Of a stretch of 64,000 bases of DNA, positions 26,798-35,843 are shown in pieces. A program made the position numbers and the translations under genes. Where the stretch lies: NCBI GenBank assembly GCA_964512995.1, contig CAZELM010000008.1, positions 75,659 through 139,658 on the forward strand, given 5' to 3'. Origin of the DNA: CAZELM01 sp964512995 (GTDB taxonomy: Bacteria; CSSED10-310). Under the pieces are notes generated by a model, which saw nothing but the letters and a program-made list of their open reading frames with translations, did no database searches and had not been told where the DNA came from. Every line of letters starts with the position of its first letter. Positions within the stretch are counted from its first letter, which is position 1.

Positions 26798-29530
26798 TTA
26801 TGGTCTGGCTTGCCGGGTCAGAGCCGGAGCTGCCGATTTCCTGTCTGCCACTTTTTCGATTTTTATGGCACACGCTTTATATTCTGCTGTTTCTGTGACC
26901 GAGTCGAAAGCGCTGTTGGTCAGCACATTGCCGCACGCTTCATAGAAATGGAACGAACACCAGCAGACGCCCTCCGGTGATCGATCAGTCACCCATGCCT
27001 TCAGAGTAATGGAGCCTCTCCGGCTGCTGGCTTTGACGAGATCTCCGGTCTGAATTCCGAGTTTGGCTGCATCGACCGGACTGATTTCCAGCAACTCTCC
27101 CGGGAAGATGTTTTCAAAGCCCTTGGAATTTCTGGTTTGAGTGCCGGAGTGGTAATGCCAGAGACGCCGACCGGTGGAGAGAACCAGAGGATAGTCCGCA
27201 TCGGGAACTTCAGCGGGGGGAATCCAATCGAGTTGGTGGAAGAGACCTTTGCCCCGGGTGAATTTACCGCCGACATGGAGGAAGGGCGTTCCCGGATGTT
27301 CCAGAGTCGGACAGGGCCACTGGAGTCCGATGGTTTCGATTCGTTCCCAGGTGATGCCGGCATAACTGGTAGCAGACCGGCGCATATCTTCAAAGATGGC
27401 GTGGGCTGATGTGAATCCCAGGTCATGACCGAGCCGTTTCCCCAGTTCCTGAAGCACCCACCAGTGAGGCCGTGCGTCACCGGGAGGTGTCACCGCCTGC
27501 CGTACCCGCTGAACGCGGCGTTCGGTATTGGTGAATGTGCCATTTTCCTCTCCCCAACAGGTATCCGGGAACACGACATGCGCGTATTCCGTGGTGATGG
27601 TCGGGAAGATGTCACTGACAACGAAAAATTCCAGAGCTTTGATCTCTTCGATCGTGTGTGCCATGTGGGGTTCTGTCTGAACCGTGTTGTCACCGACACA
27701 GTAGAGAATTTTGGTCCCGCCGTCTCTGGCTTTGCGGAGCATGGTGGGCATTTTGTATCCGGGTTTGGTCGGCAGTTTGGGCACACCCCATGCTTTGGCC
27801 ATTTTTTCAGAAGCCGCGGGATTATCAACCGCTTGGTAACAATGGAAAACATTGGGCAATGCGCCCATATCGCAGGCTCCCTGCACATTGTTCTGTCCAC
27901 GCAACGGATTGAGGCCAGCCGCATATTTGCCGATATTGCCCAGCACCATCTGCAGATTGGCCAACGCTTTGACATTGTCCGTTCCACAAACATGTTCGGT
28001 GATTCCCAGCGTGTAACAGACACTGGCGGATTCTGCTGTTCCGAGGATTCTGGCGACTTTTTTCATCGTTTCCACTGGGACGCCACAGATTTCCGATGCC
28101 TTCTCCACGGGATATTTTTCAGCGGTTGCCCGGATATCATCGGGATTTTCGGTGCAATCCCGCAGATAATCCTCGTTCGCCCAGCCATTTTTGAAAATCT
28201 CATTGATCAGTCCATTGATATATGCCACGTCCGAGCCCACCTTGTGCTGAACATGGAGCGTCGCCCATTTGGTGAGATCGATCTGACGTGGGTCGTTCAC
28301 GATCAATGTCGCACCTTTTTTCACTGCCCGTTTCATGAAATAAGAAATAACCGGATGGGCTTCCGTAGTGTTCGATCCAATAACAAAAAGAACATTGACA
28401 TCCTCCAGCTCACGGATGGAGTTTGTCATCGCACCACTCCCGAATGCAGCAGCCAGACCGGCCACCGTGGGAGCGTGTCAGGTACGTGCGCAATGATCGA
28501 CATTATTTGTCCCGATCACCGCGCGAGTGAATTTCTGAATTGCATAATTGTTTTCATTGGTGATACGACCCGAACCAAATGCTGAAAATACATCCGGTCC
28601 ATCTCGTTCAACGATCGATTTGATCTTTTCGGCAGTGTAATCCAATGCTTCATCCCAGGTGACCGGAACCAGTGTTCCGTTTTTACGGATCATCGGCTGA
28701 GTCAGACGTTTGGGACTGGATGGGAAATCATAGGCATACCGTCCCTTGACACACAGAGCGCCCTCATTGGGAGCCACATCACGGCCCGTTACCCGGACAA
28801 TGCGATTGAGCGGCCGATCAACGTGCAATGTCAACTGGCAGCCCACGCCACAGTATGCGCATGTCGTGTTCACTTTTTCGGTTTCCCAGATTCGTCCCTG
28901 TCCCTTCGCTTTCTTATCGATCAGAGCGCCGGTCGGGCAAATCTGAACGCATTCACCACACTGGACACAGGACGATTCGCCCATGGGGAGATCATGGTCG
29001 CAGATCACGCGGGAACCTTGGGCGCGGAATCCGAAATCGAGCACTTCATTGACGACCGTGCCATTGCATGCTGCCACACAGCGACCGCACTGGATGCATT
29101 TGACATGATCCCGATAGATGAACTCACCGGAAGCATCAGCGTCTTCCTTATCGAATGCCATCGTGAATGTCGGCCGTTCGATCCCGAGCCGGTAAGCGGC
29201 GGTCTGCAGTTCGCAATCCCCGTTCTGCTCACAGGAGAGGCAGTCATGCTGTCCGGATGAGAGAAGGAGATCGATCACCATCCGTTGAGCTTTACGGACG
29301 GAGTCTGAATCGGTAATGATCTTCATTCCTTCTTTAACGGGAACGGTGCATGAGGTCTGAAGCCCTCGCATGCCGTCGATTTCAACCAGGCATGCTCGGC
29401 ATTTACCGGCAGGTCCTGTCTTGGGATGGTAACACAGAGAAGGAATATATACGCCGTTTTCCCGCGCTGCCTGCAGGACGGTTCGGTCCTTCTGAGCCTC
29501 ATATTCTTTTCCATTAATGAATAATTTCAT
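26798..29530 (-). CDS. fdhA: Formate dehydrogenase alpha subunit, selenocysteine-containing
   Basis: One gene of 911 codons with an in-frame TGA (28478-28480, codon 351) read as selenocysteine. The flanks VDHCART-U-HAPTVAGLAAAFG match the active site of Sec formate dehydrogenases, and a SECIS hairpin follows. Order of parts: [2Fe-2S] domain (C33, C44, C47, C61), His/Cys cluster DCLSCEQNGDCE (near 95), two 4Fe-4S clusters (CIQCGRCVAAC, CVQCGECVQIC), the cluster of the Mo domain (CAYCGVGC), then the bis-MGD catalytic and C-terminal domains. This is the NuoG-like, NAD-linked cytoplasmic type. It oxidises formate to CO2, or the reverse. It starts 42 bases after the NuoE-NuoF-like gene, in one operon. 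Standard annotation would break it into two genes. Confidence 0.96.
28437..28480 (-). promoter_or_regulatory. Bacterial SECIS element with its UGA codon
   Basis: Directly after the TGA on the minus strand, an 8-bp stem CGGTGGCC / GGCTGCTG (with G-U pairs) closes an apical GGTCT loop, the SelB-binding signature seen in E. coli fdhF. An outer CTCCC (28469-28473) pairs with GGGAG (28437-28441). Confidence 0.9.
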
Positions 29531-29572
29531 GAATCCTCCTATTTCGTACCAAGTTATGCCGACTGGCAGGGA

Positions 29573-31291
29573 TCAGCGAACCAGTGCCTCGAATTCAGAG
29601 CGGAATTTTCTGAGCATGGCTCGAATGGGCATGGCAAATGCATCTCCTGTCGGGCATAGCGTTGAACCGATGATCGTATCACACAGTTCCAGTATTTTAT
29701 CGATATCAGAATGTTCTCCGTTTCCCTGGATCAGTTTCTTCAGCAATGATTTGATAACCTGTGATCCTTCCCGGCATGGCGTACACTGACCGCATGACTC
29801 ATGTGCATAAAAACGGATCGTTCTCAGTGCGATCGCCGGCATGGAAACCTCTTCGTTCATTACGATAATTCCACCGGAACCAAGCATGGTGCCGGCTTTG
29901 ATGCATGAATCGAAATCCATGTCCAGATTCGCTGCTTCGGAAGCGGTAATAATGGGAGTGGAAAGACCTCCAACAATCACTGCCTTGAGTTTCCCGACCG
30001 CACCACCCGCCGCCTCGATGAGCGTGGAGAGAGGTGTTCCGAGCGGGTATTCGTACACTCCCGGCTTCCGGACGTGACCACTGATACCGAACAGCTTGGG
30101 TCCTGCATTTCCGACAGTACCAATGGCTCTGAATGCACTCGCACCATGTTCGATGATGTAAGGAATACAAGCCAATGTTTCAACGTTGTTGACAATGGTC
30201 GGGCATCCATAGAGGCCTTTGAGTGCAGGAAAGGGTGGTTTCAACCGGGGACATCCCCGTTTTCCTTCCAGGGATTCGATCAGCGCGGTTTCTTCACCGC
30301 ATTCATACGAACCTTCACCCCGATGGACGATGATGTCGAGATTGGCAAGCAGTCCCGCATCTCTGGCTTCCTGGATGGCTTCTTCGAGTATTTCGGAGAT
30401 CCACCGGAACTCCCCGCGGATATAAATGAACGCGGTCCGAGCACCGATCGCTCGGCCGGCAATGGCCATTCCCTCGATGAGCAGATGAGGGTCATATTCC
30501 ATAATCTGCCGGTCTTTGAATGTGCCAGGCTCTCCTTCATCCGCGTTGCAGATGAGGTAAACAGGGCCGGGATGATTCTGAGGAAGGAAACTCCATTTGA
30601 CGCCAGCCGGAAAACCGGCTCCCCCGCGTCCCCGAAGAATGGCTTGTTTCACTTCGTCCACGATATCAGCGGGTGCCATCGTGTTTGCTTTGGAAAGAGC
30701 GGCATAGCCTCCTTTTTCCCGATACCGCGTAATGCACCGGCATGACGGTTCGCCACGGTTTTTCAGCAATATGCCGCAGGTTGTACCGAAATGAGAGTCA
30801 TTTTCGGCAGCCGGCATGATGCCAATTTGCAGCGATTCCACCAGACGATCGGTTTTTTCGATGGTCATGTTCTCGTAATACCGGTCATTGACCTGGATGA
30901 CCGGGCAGGTGCCACATGAACCGAGATCTTCCACTTCGGTCAATGTGAACATGCCGTCCGGCGTAGTCTGACCGGCACGAATCCCCAGTTTGCACTCCAG
31001 GTGGCGCAGAATCGCCTCAGCTCCCATTACCATCCCGGGAATATTGGTATCAACCTGGATATGATACCGGCCGATCTCCGAAAGGTTATACATCGAATAA
31101 TAGGACGCCACACCAAATGCCTTACTCCGGGTAACTCCAAGAATATCGGCTACGGCAGCAATATCCTCTTTCCCGAGCCGATTCAGGTTCTCCCGCTGGA
31201 CCATATCCAGTGCCGGAAGAAGCGCTGATCGACCATCCGGATAACGTTCTGCTGTCTGTCTGATCAGTTCAACAAGATTCGCGGAAATCAT
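29573..31291 (-). CDS. NuoE-NuoF fusion, diaphorase subunit of formate dehydrogenase
   Basis: A 572-residue fusion. Residues 1-150 are a NuoE/FdsG-like thioredoxin-fold domain; residues 160-572 are NuoF/FdsB-like, with the FMN and NADH sites RGRGGAGFPAGVKW, NADEGEPGTFKDR and GEETALIESLEGKRG, and the 4Fe-4S motif ESCGQCTPCREG plus a distal cysteine in STLCPTGD. It should pass electrons between NAD(H) and FdhA. In the NuoE part the four [2Fe-2S] ligand positions (C-x4-C and C-x3-C) read D81, G86, D122 and C126, so that cluster is almost certainly absent. There is no C-terminal ferredoxin extension as in HydB-type subunits. It is the first gene of the operon, with fdhA 42 bases downstream. Confidence 0.92.
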   Translation of the reverse strand: MISANLVELIRQTAERYPDGRSALLPALDMVQRENLNRLGKEDIAAVADILGVTRSKAFGVASYYSMYNLSEIGRYHIQVDTNIPGMVMGAEAILRHLECKLGIRAGQTTPDGMFTLTEVEDLGSCGTCPVIQVNDRYYENMTIEKTDRLVESLQIGIMPAAENDSHFGTTCGILLKNRGEPSCRCITRYREKGGYAALSKANTMAPADIVDEVKQAILRGRGGAGFPAGVKWSFLPQNHPGPVYLICNADEGEPGTFKDRQIMEYDPHLLIEGMAIAGRAIGARTAFIYIRGEFRWISEILEEAIQEARDAGLLANLDIIVHRGEGSYECGEETALIESLEGKRGCPRLKPPFPALKGLYGCPTIVNNVETLACIPYIIEHGASAFRAIGTVGNAGPKLFGISGHVRKPGVYEYPLGTPLSTLIEAAGGAVGKLKAVIVGGLSTPIITASEAANLDMDFDSCIKAGTMLGSGGIIVMNEEVSMPAIALRTIRFYAHESCGQCTPCREGSQVIKSLLKKLIQGNGEHSDIDKILELCDTIIGSTLCPTGDAFAMPIRAMLRKFRSEFEALVR

Positions 31292-31978
31292 AGTGTCCTC
31301 TCTGTTGATCAGGATCAGAAAATCAATGGTCAGGAAAAACTCCGAATATGAACGGTTCTTTTCCGGTCCAACAGCCGGAACGGATTCGCAGCCGGTTCAG
31401 ATTCTTCCATACCGCTGCAATCCGTGTCATCTCACTGGATGCCGTTCACGGATGACCGGATATCATCGATATTCCGGATTCTGGCCCCATCGATCCCCTA
31501 TCCTGATATTTTAAATAGTTGATTCGCCGGATTGCTTCACATCACCATTTATCCTAGATCAAAGCAATAATCATCCATTGTTAATAGAAACGATCATCTG
31601 CCCAAGCACTATACGCCTTACTACCGCAAGAATCAATCAGAAATTCTTAATGTCCGATGCCAGTTTAGCGATCCTCAACAACCGGTCATGGATACATCAT
31701 CGCTCTGCCGGATAGTGATTCTGGCCGGTATTCATCATCAGTGGAGATGCACGATGATTCATTTTGTGCAATACTGGCTCATCTGATTGATGACTGCTGC
31801 CCGTGAACCTGCAGTCTGCGACAGTCATCGATGTGTTATTGAGATCCGGAGTGAGATATGATTCTGTAATCAGACCTGCGGGAATGGTTTCTGCAAGAAC
31901 AGCGATAATACCGTTTTCATCAGATGATTCATGTGGTTGAGGACAGCTTGGAGATTTTGCAGTGAGAGAAAGAGATTC
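31292..31978. other. Divergent intergenic region upstream of the formate dehydrogenase operon
   Basis: These 687 bp, between the NuoE-NuoF gene (leftward) and the NTPase-membrane fusion (rightward), hold no convincing gene; several short frames lack ribosome sites and known motifs. Promoters for both units should be here. I could not identify an FNR-, sigma-54- or riboswitch-like sequence with confidence. Confidence 0.45.
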
Positions 31979-33466
31979 ATGATTGCAGTACAGCAAGAGC
32001 CCATGGTCCAGGCTCCGGTCAGGATTACCGGTCAGCACCCTGTCATCCTCATTACCGGGTCGATCGGATCCGGCAAAACAACATTTCTGGCTCAGTTATA
32101 CCGTGGCATTGCGCGGCAATGGAAAACAGCAGGTTTCATCTCCCAGGGGTGTTTCCGGAAATCCGGACCGAATCAGCCATCCGATCAGTATCAGATTTCC
32201 CTTCTGGGACAGGATACCCGCTGGGTCTGGGCCGAACGGAATGCAGAAACACTGCGTTATGATTTCAATCTGGAAATCGGGGAGCGGTTGTCAGCCAGTA
32301 TCAGAGACGATCTGGAAAAAGGATCAAGCGACATCTATATCCTCGATGAGATTGGTCATCTCGAGGTGAACGGGAGCGGGTTTGCGGATCTGTTCCGGAC
32401 GATCATGACCGCTCAGAAATCAGTGATCTGCGCAGCCAGGAAATCACTGATTCCCCAGATCATCGAAACATTTGATCTGCAGCAACCGATCGTGATCGAT
32501 CTGGATGAGACCGATCCGCGCCGAGCCAACCGAATGGTGTGCCAGCAGCTTCGAAAACGAGATGCAGATAAGGTTGGTGTTTTTGCGGCCATGAGCGGAG
32601 GGATCGAAATCGGATTGGGTTCCATGCTGCACGCCTGGCGGGTTCCCTTCAAGGGCTATATCCTCGCTTCGATCCAGAACGTCCTGCTCATTTTTTTTGG
32701 CAAGGAACTGAATGGTCGCGGACTCATCCGGATCAGCCTCGTAACGGCAATGCTGAAATCATTTTCTCCGGCAGGCGCCCGGTTGCGGCCGATGCTCTGG
32801 ATTTTTATCCAGGGACTCGTGTTCGCTCTGCCGGTCATGGTATTTCGATGGCATTTCATCAGTGCGGTGAGTGGGTCCATACTCATGGGGTGGCTCACGC
32901 TGCTCATCTCGCTGGCATCCGATTACGCCAAATTCGGACGCAGTGTTTTTGATGCGTATGTCAGTGGCACCAATGCCATCTTTTCCAGGATCGGCCTGGA
33001 TAATATCGGATTCTGGTATCTGATTGCATGCATTTTTATTTTTAAAGCCGTCCTGTCAATCGGGATAGCGATCGGCTCATTCTATTTCGACTTTTCCCGG
33101 CATATCCTTCGGTCATCTCCCGTCGGTCAGGTCGAAACAACCCAGACCCGTCCTTCAGCACCACTCACCCTTGCAAGCTCCATGCTGGCCGCTTTGCGGG
33201 ATCTCATGAACCCGCGGTTCCTCATCCCTTTCGTCGGAACGACACTGCTCATTTTTTTCTTCACAGAACTGACTGCGCTGTCGTTTGCCACCGTTATTGT
33301 GCGAGGCGGTGTCATCTCCTGGTTTGGCTTTCTGCTTGTCCGGCGAATCGATATTACCAGACTGACTTCATGGCTGACACGGAAGGGGCAGGATGATCTG
33401 GCACAAAGCTTCAGAACGGCTCTTCAGAAAATCACCGGATCCAATAAGAATTCGGATAAAGATTGA
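31979..33466 (+). CDS. P-loop NTPase fused to a polytopic membrane domain
   Basis: A 495-residue protein. Residues 18-200 look like a THEP1/NTPase_1-type nucleoside triphosphatase: Walker A ITGSIGSGKTTF (K33) and Walker B IYILDEIGHLEV. From about 210 on there are six to seven hydrophobic segments, beginning GLGSMLHAWRVPFKGYIL, with LLKSFSPAGARLRPML between helices, interrupted by a hydrophilic loop near 395-415. The membrane part somewhat recalls ECF-type substrate-binding components but I do not recognise the family. The fusion suggests NTP-dependent transport or signalling at the inner membrane. ATG 31979 is preferred; 16 more residues upstream are in frame. No genes adjoin in the same direction. 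Confidence 0.72.
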   Translation: MIAVQQEPMVQAPVRITGQHPVILITGSIGSGKTTFLAQLYRGIARQWKTAGFISQGCFRKSGPNQPSDQYQISLLGQDTRWVWAERNAETLRYDFNLEIGERLSASIRDDLEKGSSDIYILDEIGHLEVNGSGFADLFRTIMTAQKSVICAARKSLIPQIIETFDLQQPIVIDLDETDPRRANRMVCQQLRKRDADKVGVFAAMSGGIEIGLGSMLHAWRVPFKGYILASIQNVLLIFFGKELNGRGLIRISLVTAMLKSFSPAGARLRPMLWIFIQGLVFALPVMVFRWHFISAVSGSILMGWLTLLISLASDYAKFGRSVFDAYVSGTNAIFSRIGLDNIGFWYLIACIFIFKAVLSIGIAIGSFYFDFSRHILRSSPVGQVETTQTRPSAPLTLASSMLAALRDLMNPRFLIPFVGTTLLIFFFTELTALSFATVIVRGGVISWFGFLLVRRIDITRLTSWLTRKGQDDLAQSFRTALQKITGSNKNSDKD

Positions 33467-33535
33467 TGCCGGAATTGAACGGCAGAACCACTCCATTGCC
33501 GTGATCGTCCGGGAACGGACGTTATACCGATTACT

Positions 33536-33870
33536 GTGAGCGGTCATCTTGTAACTGTGAGCGGTCATCTTGCAACTGTGAGCGGTCATCTTGCGACTGT
33601 AAGCGGTCATCNNNNNNNNNNNNNNNNNNNNNNNNNNNNNNNNNNNNNNNNNNNNNNNNNNNNNNNNNNNNNNNNNNNNNNNNNNNNNNNNNNNNNNNNN
33701 NNNNNNNNNNNGTGAGCGGTCATCTTGCAACTGTGAGCGGTCATCTTGCGACTGTAAGCGGTCATCCTGCGACTGTGAGCGGTCATCTTGCAACTGTAAG
33801 CGGTCATCCTGCGACTGTGAGCGGTCATCCTGCAACTGTGAGCGGTCATCTTGCAACTGTGAGCGGTCAT
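33536..33870. repeat. 21-bp tandem repeat array (interrupted by assembly gap)
   Basis: Units of the form GTGAGCGGTCATCTTGCAACT repeat head to tail on both sides of the N run, with variation limited to a few positions (TTG/CTG, CAAC/CGAC/TAAC, GTGAG/GTAAG). At least three units precede and seven follow the gap. The unit length is seven codons, so frames stay open on both strands, but no ribosome site is present. It lies in a convergent junction after the NTPase fusion gene. Confidence 0.95.
33612..33711. other. Assembly gap of 100 N
   Basis: Exactly 100 N interrupt the 21-bp repeat array, which is the conventional placeholder for a gap of unknown size. The true copy number of the array is therefore unknown. 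Confidence 0.99.
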
Positions 33871-33883
33871 TCACATCTTTTTT

Positions 33884-33970
33884 ACCCTCTCCCGCCGGGA
33901 GAGGGTCGCCGGCTGATTCAGCAGGGATTAATCCATCAACAATGCAGGCGGGGTGAGGGAGGCATGCTAT
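33884..33970. repeat. Dispersed hairpin repeat, copy 2 (reverse orientation)
   Basis: ACCCTCTCCC (33884-33893) and GGGAGAGGGT (33897-33906) form a perfect 10-bp stem, followed by GTCGCCGG, about 40 bases, and GGCGGGGTGAGGGAGGCATGC. This is the reverse complement of the arrangement near 49.3 and 56.3 kb. It lies between convergent genes. Confidence 0.85.
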
Positions 33971-33971
33971 G

Positions 33972-34264
33972 ATTCCCGTTTTGCATATATGAGAACGGGT
34001 CGCAAAACGGATATATCTGCCGGACCGGTGATCCAACAGGACGTGCCGGACGTGGAACGTGGATGCTGGTTCAGATCGACCACGGACTGTCCGGCGGGGT
34101 GAGGGAGGCATGCCATGACTTCCATTTCGCGTATATGAAAACGGGTCGCAATAACGGCTGATGCTGGCGGACCAGTGATCAAACAGGACGTGCCGGACGT
34201 GGAACGTGGATGCTGGTTCAGATCGACCACGGACTGTCCGGCGGGGTGAGGGAGGCATGCCATG
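33972..34264. repeat. 147-bp tandem duplication
   Basis: Two copies (about 33972-34118 and 34119-34264) share ACAGGACGTGCCGGACGTGG at 34036 and 34183 and the terminal CGGCGGGGTGAGGGAGGCAT, with divergence in their first third. Each copy ends in the GGGGTGAGGGAGGCATGC boundary of the dispersed repeat. Confidence 0.9.
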
Positions 34265-34279
34265 ACCCCCCATATCAGG

Positions 34280-35440
34280 TTATGGGGTTGTCGTTTCAGG
34301 GGATTTCAGCAGACTGTTCCAGGCCGACAGGACTGTTTCGACGGAGATGGATTTCATGGAGTGATGTCGCCGCCACCCATCTTCATCGTCTTCAATGGGA
34401 GCGTTTTCCGGGCCAGTCAGGACGATCACGGGGGAGTCTTGGCTGACCGGCCGGTTGACCCTCGGGTCGGTTTTGCCGAACAGCACGATCAACGGGCATT
34501 TCAATGCTGCCGCCGCATGTGCCGCTCCGGTATCGACACTCAACATGCTGTGTGCGCGATGGAGCAGTGCAAAGAGGCGGCGCACATTCATCTGGCCTGC
34601 GATGGATCGGACTTTTTTGCTGTTGCATTGCCGCTCCAGGCGCTGTGACAGGCTGATTTCATCGGGTGAACCGGTGATGAAGATGCGGACTTCCGGCCGA
34701 ATATCCAATATTCCCTGGATAACACGAATCCAGCGACGTTCCTGCCAGAACTTCCCTTTCTGGATTCTGCGGAGCGGGTTCTTGTATTTGCGATACCCCG
34801 GCTGAAGCATGACAATCGGTGCATCGGCACAGCCAGTCGACTGAAGCCAGCGGTCCAGATCCGCTTCTTCTTCCGGACTGACACGAAGTTCGGTGCCACG
34901 GGGATAGTCCGGCAATACGTCTCCCTGATGATCCACAAATCCCGCCAACCGTGCCATATGGTCCACCACATGCTCATTGATCCGCCGGTTGATGTGTAAC
35001 TCCGTGGCTGTGGGTGTGACTCCGGCACGATGCAATATCCGATGACTGATGGCGTCAGACTCCACCATGTAAATCAATCCAGGTGGCCGATGATGCAGCC
35101 AGCGCACCAACTCCCATTTCTGAGGATTTAAAAAATAGGGTGTTTTCTTACTGTCAATCACCCGCACGGCCGAAACAAACGGTAGATGCTTGAATATATT
35201 GGGAACGAAATCCCCCCGGCCGAGGACGTCACATGGCTGTTGATGCCGGATTGCCAATGCCCGTAATAATGGTGTTGTCAGAATCATGTCACCGAAAGCA
35301 CCAAACCGGATCACCAGTGGCGGGGACTGTAAACCGGTTTTCTCGAGTCCTGATCGCGCAGCATTGTCGACCCCGCCGGTATATTCAGCATCTGGATTCA
35401 CATATTTCAGAATTGGTGCTGTATGTTTCCAACCACCCAT
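34280..35440 (-). CDS. Glycosyltransferase family 9 (heptosyltransferase-like)
   Basis: About 386 residues with the two Rossmann halves of GT9. The N-terminal motif is VIRFGAFGDMILTTPLLRAL, the linker holds VVDHMARLAG, and the donor-binding half has IVMLQPG, IFITGSPDE and the signature LLHRAHSMLSVDTGAAHAAAALKCPLIVLFG. GT9 enzymes transfer ADP-heptose to lipopolysaccharide core or act on related surface glycans. The start is uncertain: ATG 35440 is used, while the frame extends to GTG 35491. No ribosome site is strong. It is alone in its unit and converges with the NTPase-fusion gene across the repeat-rich junction. Confidence 0.87.
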   Translation of the reverse strand: MGGWKHTAPILKYVNPDAEYTGGVDNAARSGLEKTGLQSPPLVIRFGAFGDMILTTPLLRALAIRHQQPCDVLGRGDFVPNIFKHLPFVSAVRVIDSKKTPYFLNPQKWELVRWLHHRPPGLIYMVESDAISHRILHRAGVTPTATELHINRRINEHVVDHMARLAGFVDHQGDVLPDYPRGTELRVSPEEEADLDRWLQSTGCADAPIVMLQPGYRKYKNPLRRIQKGKFWQERRWIRVIQGILDIRPEVRIFITGSPDEISLSQRLERQCNSKKVRSIAGQMNVRRLFALLHRAHSMLSVDTGAAHAAAALKCPLIVLFGKTDPRVNRPVSQDSPVIVLTGPENAPIEDDEDGWRRHHSMKSISVETVLSAWNSLLKSPETTTP

Positions 35441-35843
35441 GAGTTTCTTGCATCTACCTGAGAATTCTCGGTCCCTGTCAGAACGGTTCACCTAGCAAAC
35501 GAAGTCGATTATACTGGAAACCTTTCCGATTATGCCATACTAAATTGAAAAACATCCGTTGGATCATCAGCACCGGAGGCGATTTGAATTCCGGACATGC
35601 ACGAAATCCGGTTGAAATGTGATCCTTATCAGAAGAAAAGGTGACTCCATTGAGATCGGTACGCTAGAATCGTGGCATATCGTGAATGGAGAATATGGTC
35701 TGCTGATGAGAATACCCGTGCTATCGACCCAATTGTTCCACGCAGTAAAAGCGAATGATCCTGGCGATACCCCTGAAAGCCCCGGTAGCCATTCCATCGT
35801 TCATTTAATCACTCGTCATTTCCGCCCCAATGACGGTCAGTTT
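35441..35843. other. Divergent intergenic region before the polytopic membrane protein
   Basis: About 400 bases separate the GT9 start from the chosen start of the membrane protein. The membrane-protein frame is open back to 35619, so part of this may be coding if an earlier start is used. No repeat or RNA motif is evident. Confidence 0.4.

Noticed and set aside
28478..28480. Stop codon ending a truncated formate dehydrogenase fragment, with a second gene starting downstream
   Set aside because: Flanking sequence continues the FdhA active site in the same frame and a SECIS hairpin follows, so the TGA is read as selenocysteine.
33536..33970. CRISPR array or long repeat proteins on either strand
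   Set aside because: Units are 21 bp, contiguous and without spacers; open frames result from the unit length being a multiple of three, and no ribosome site is present.
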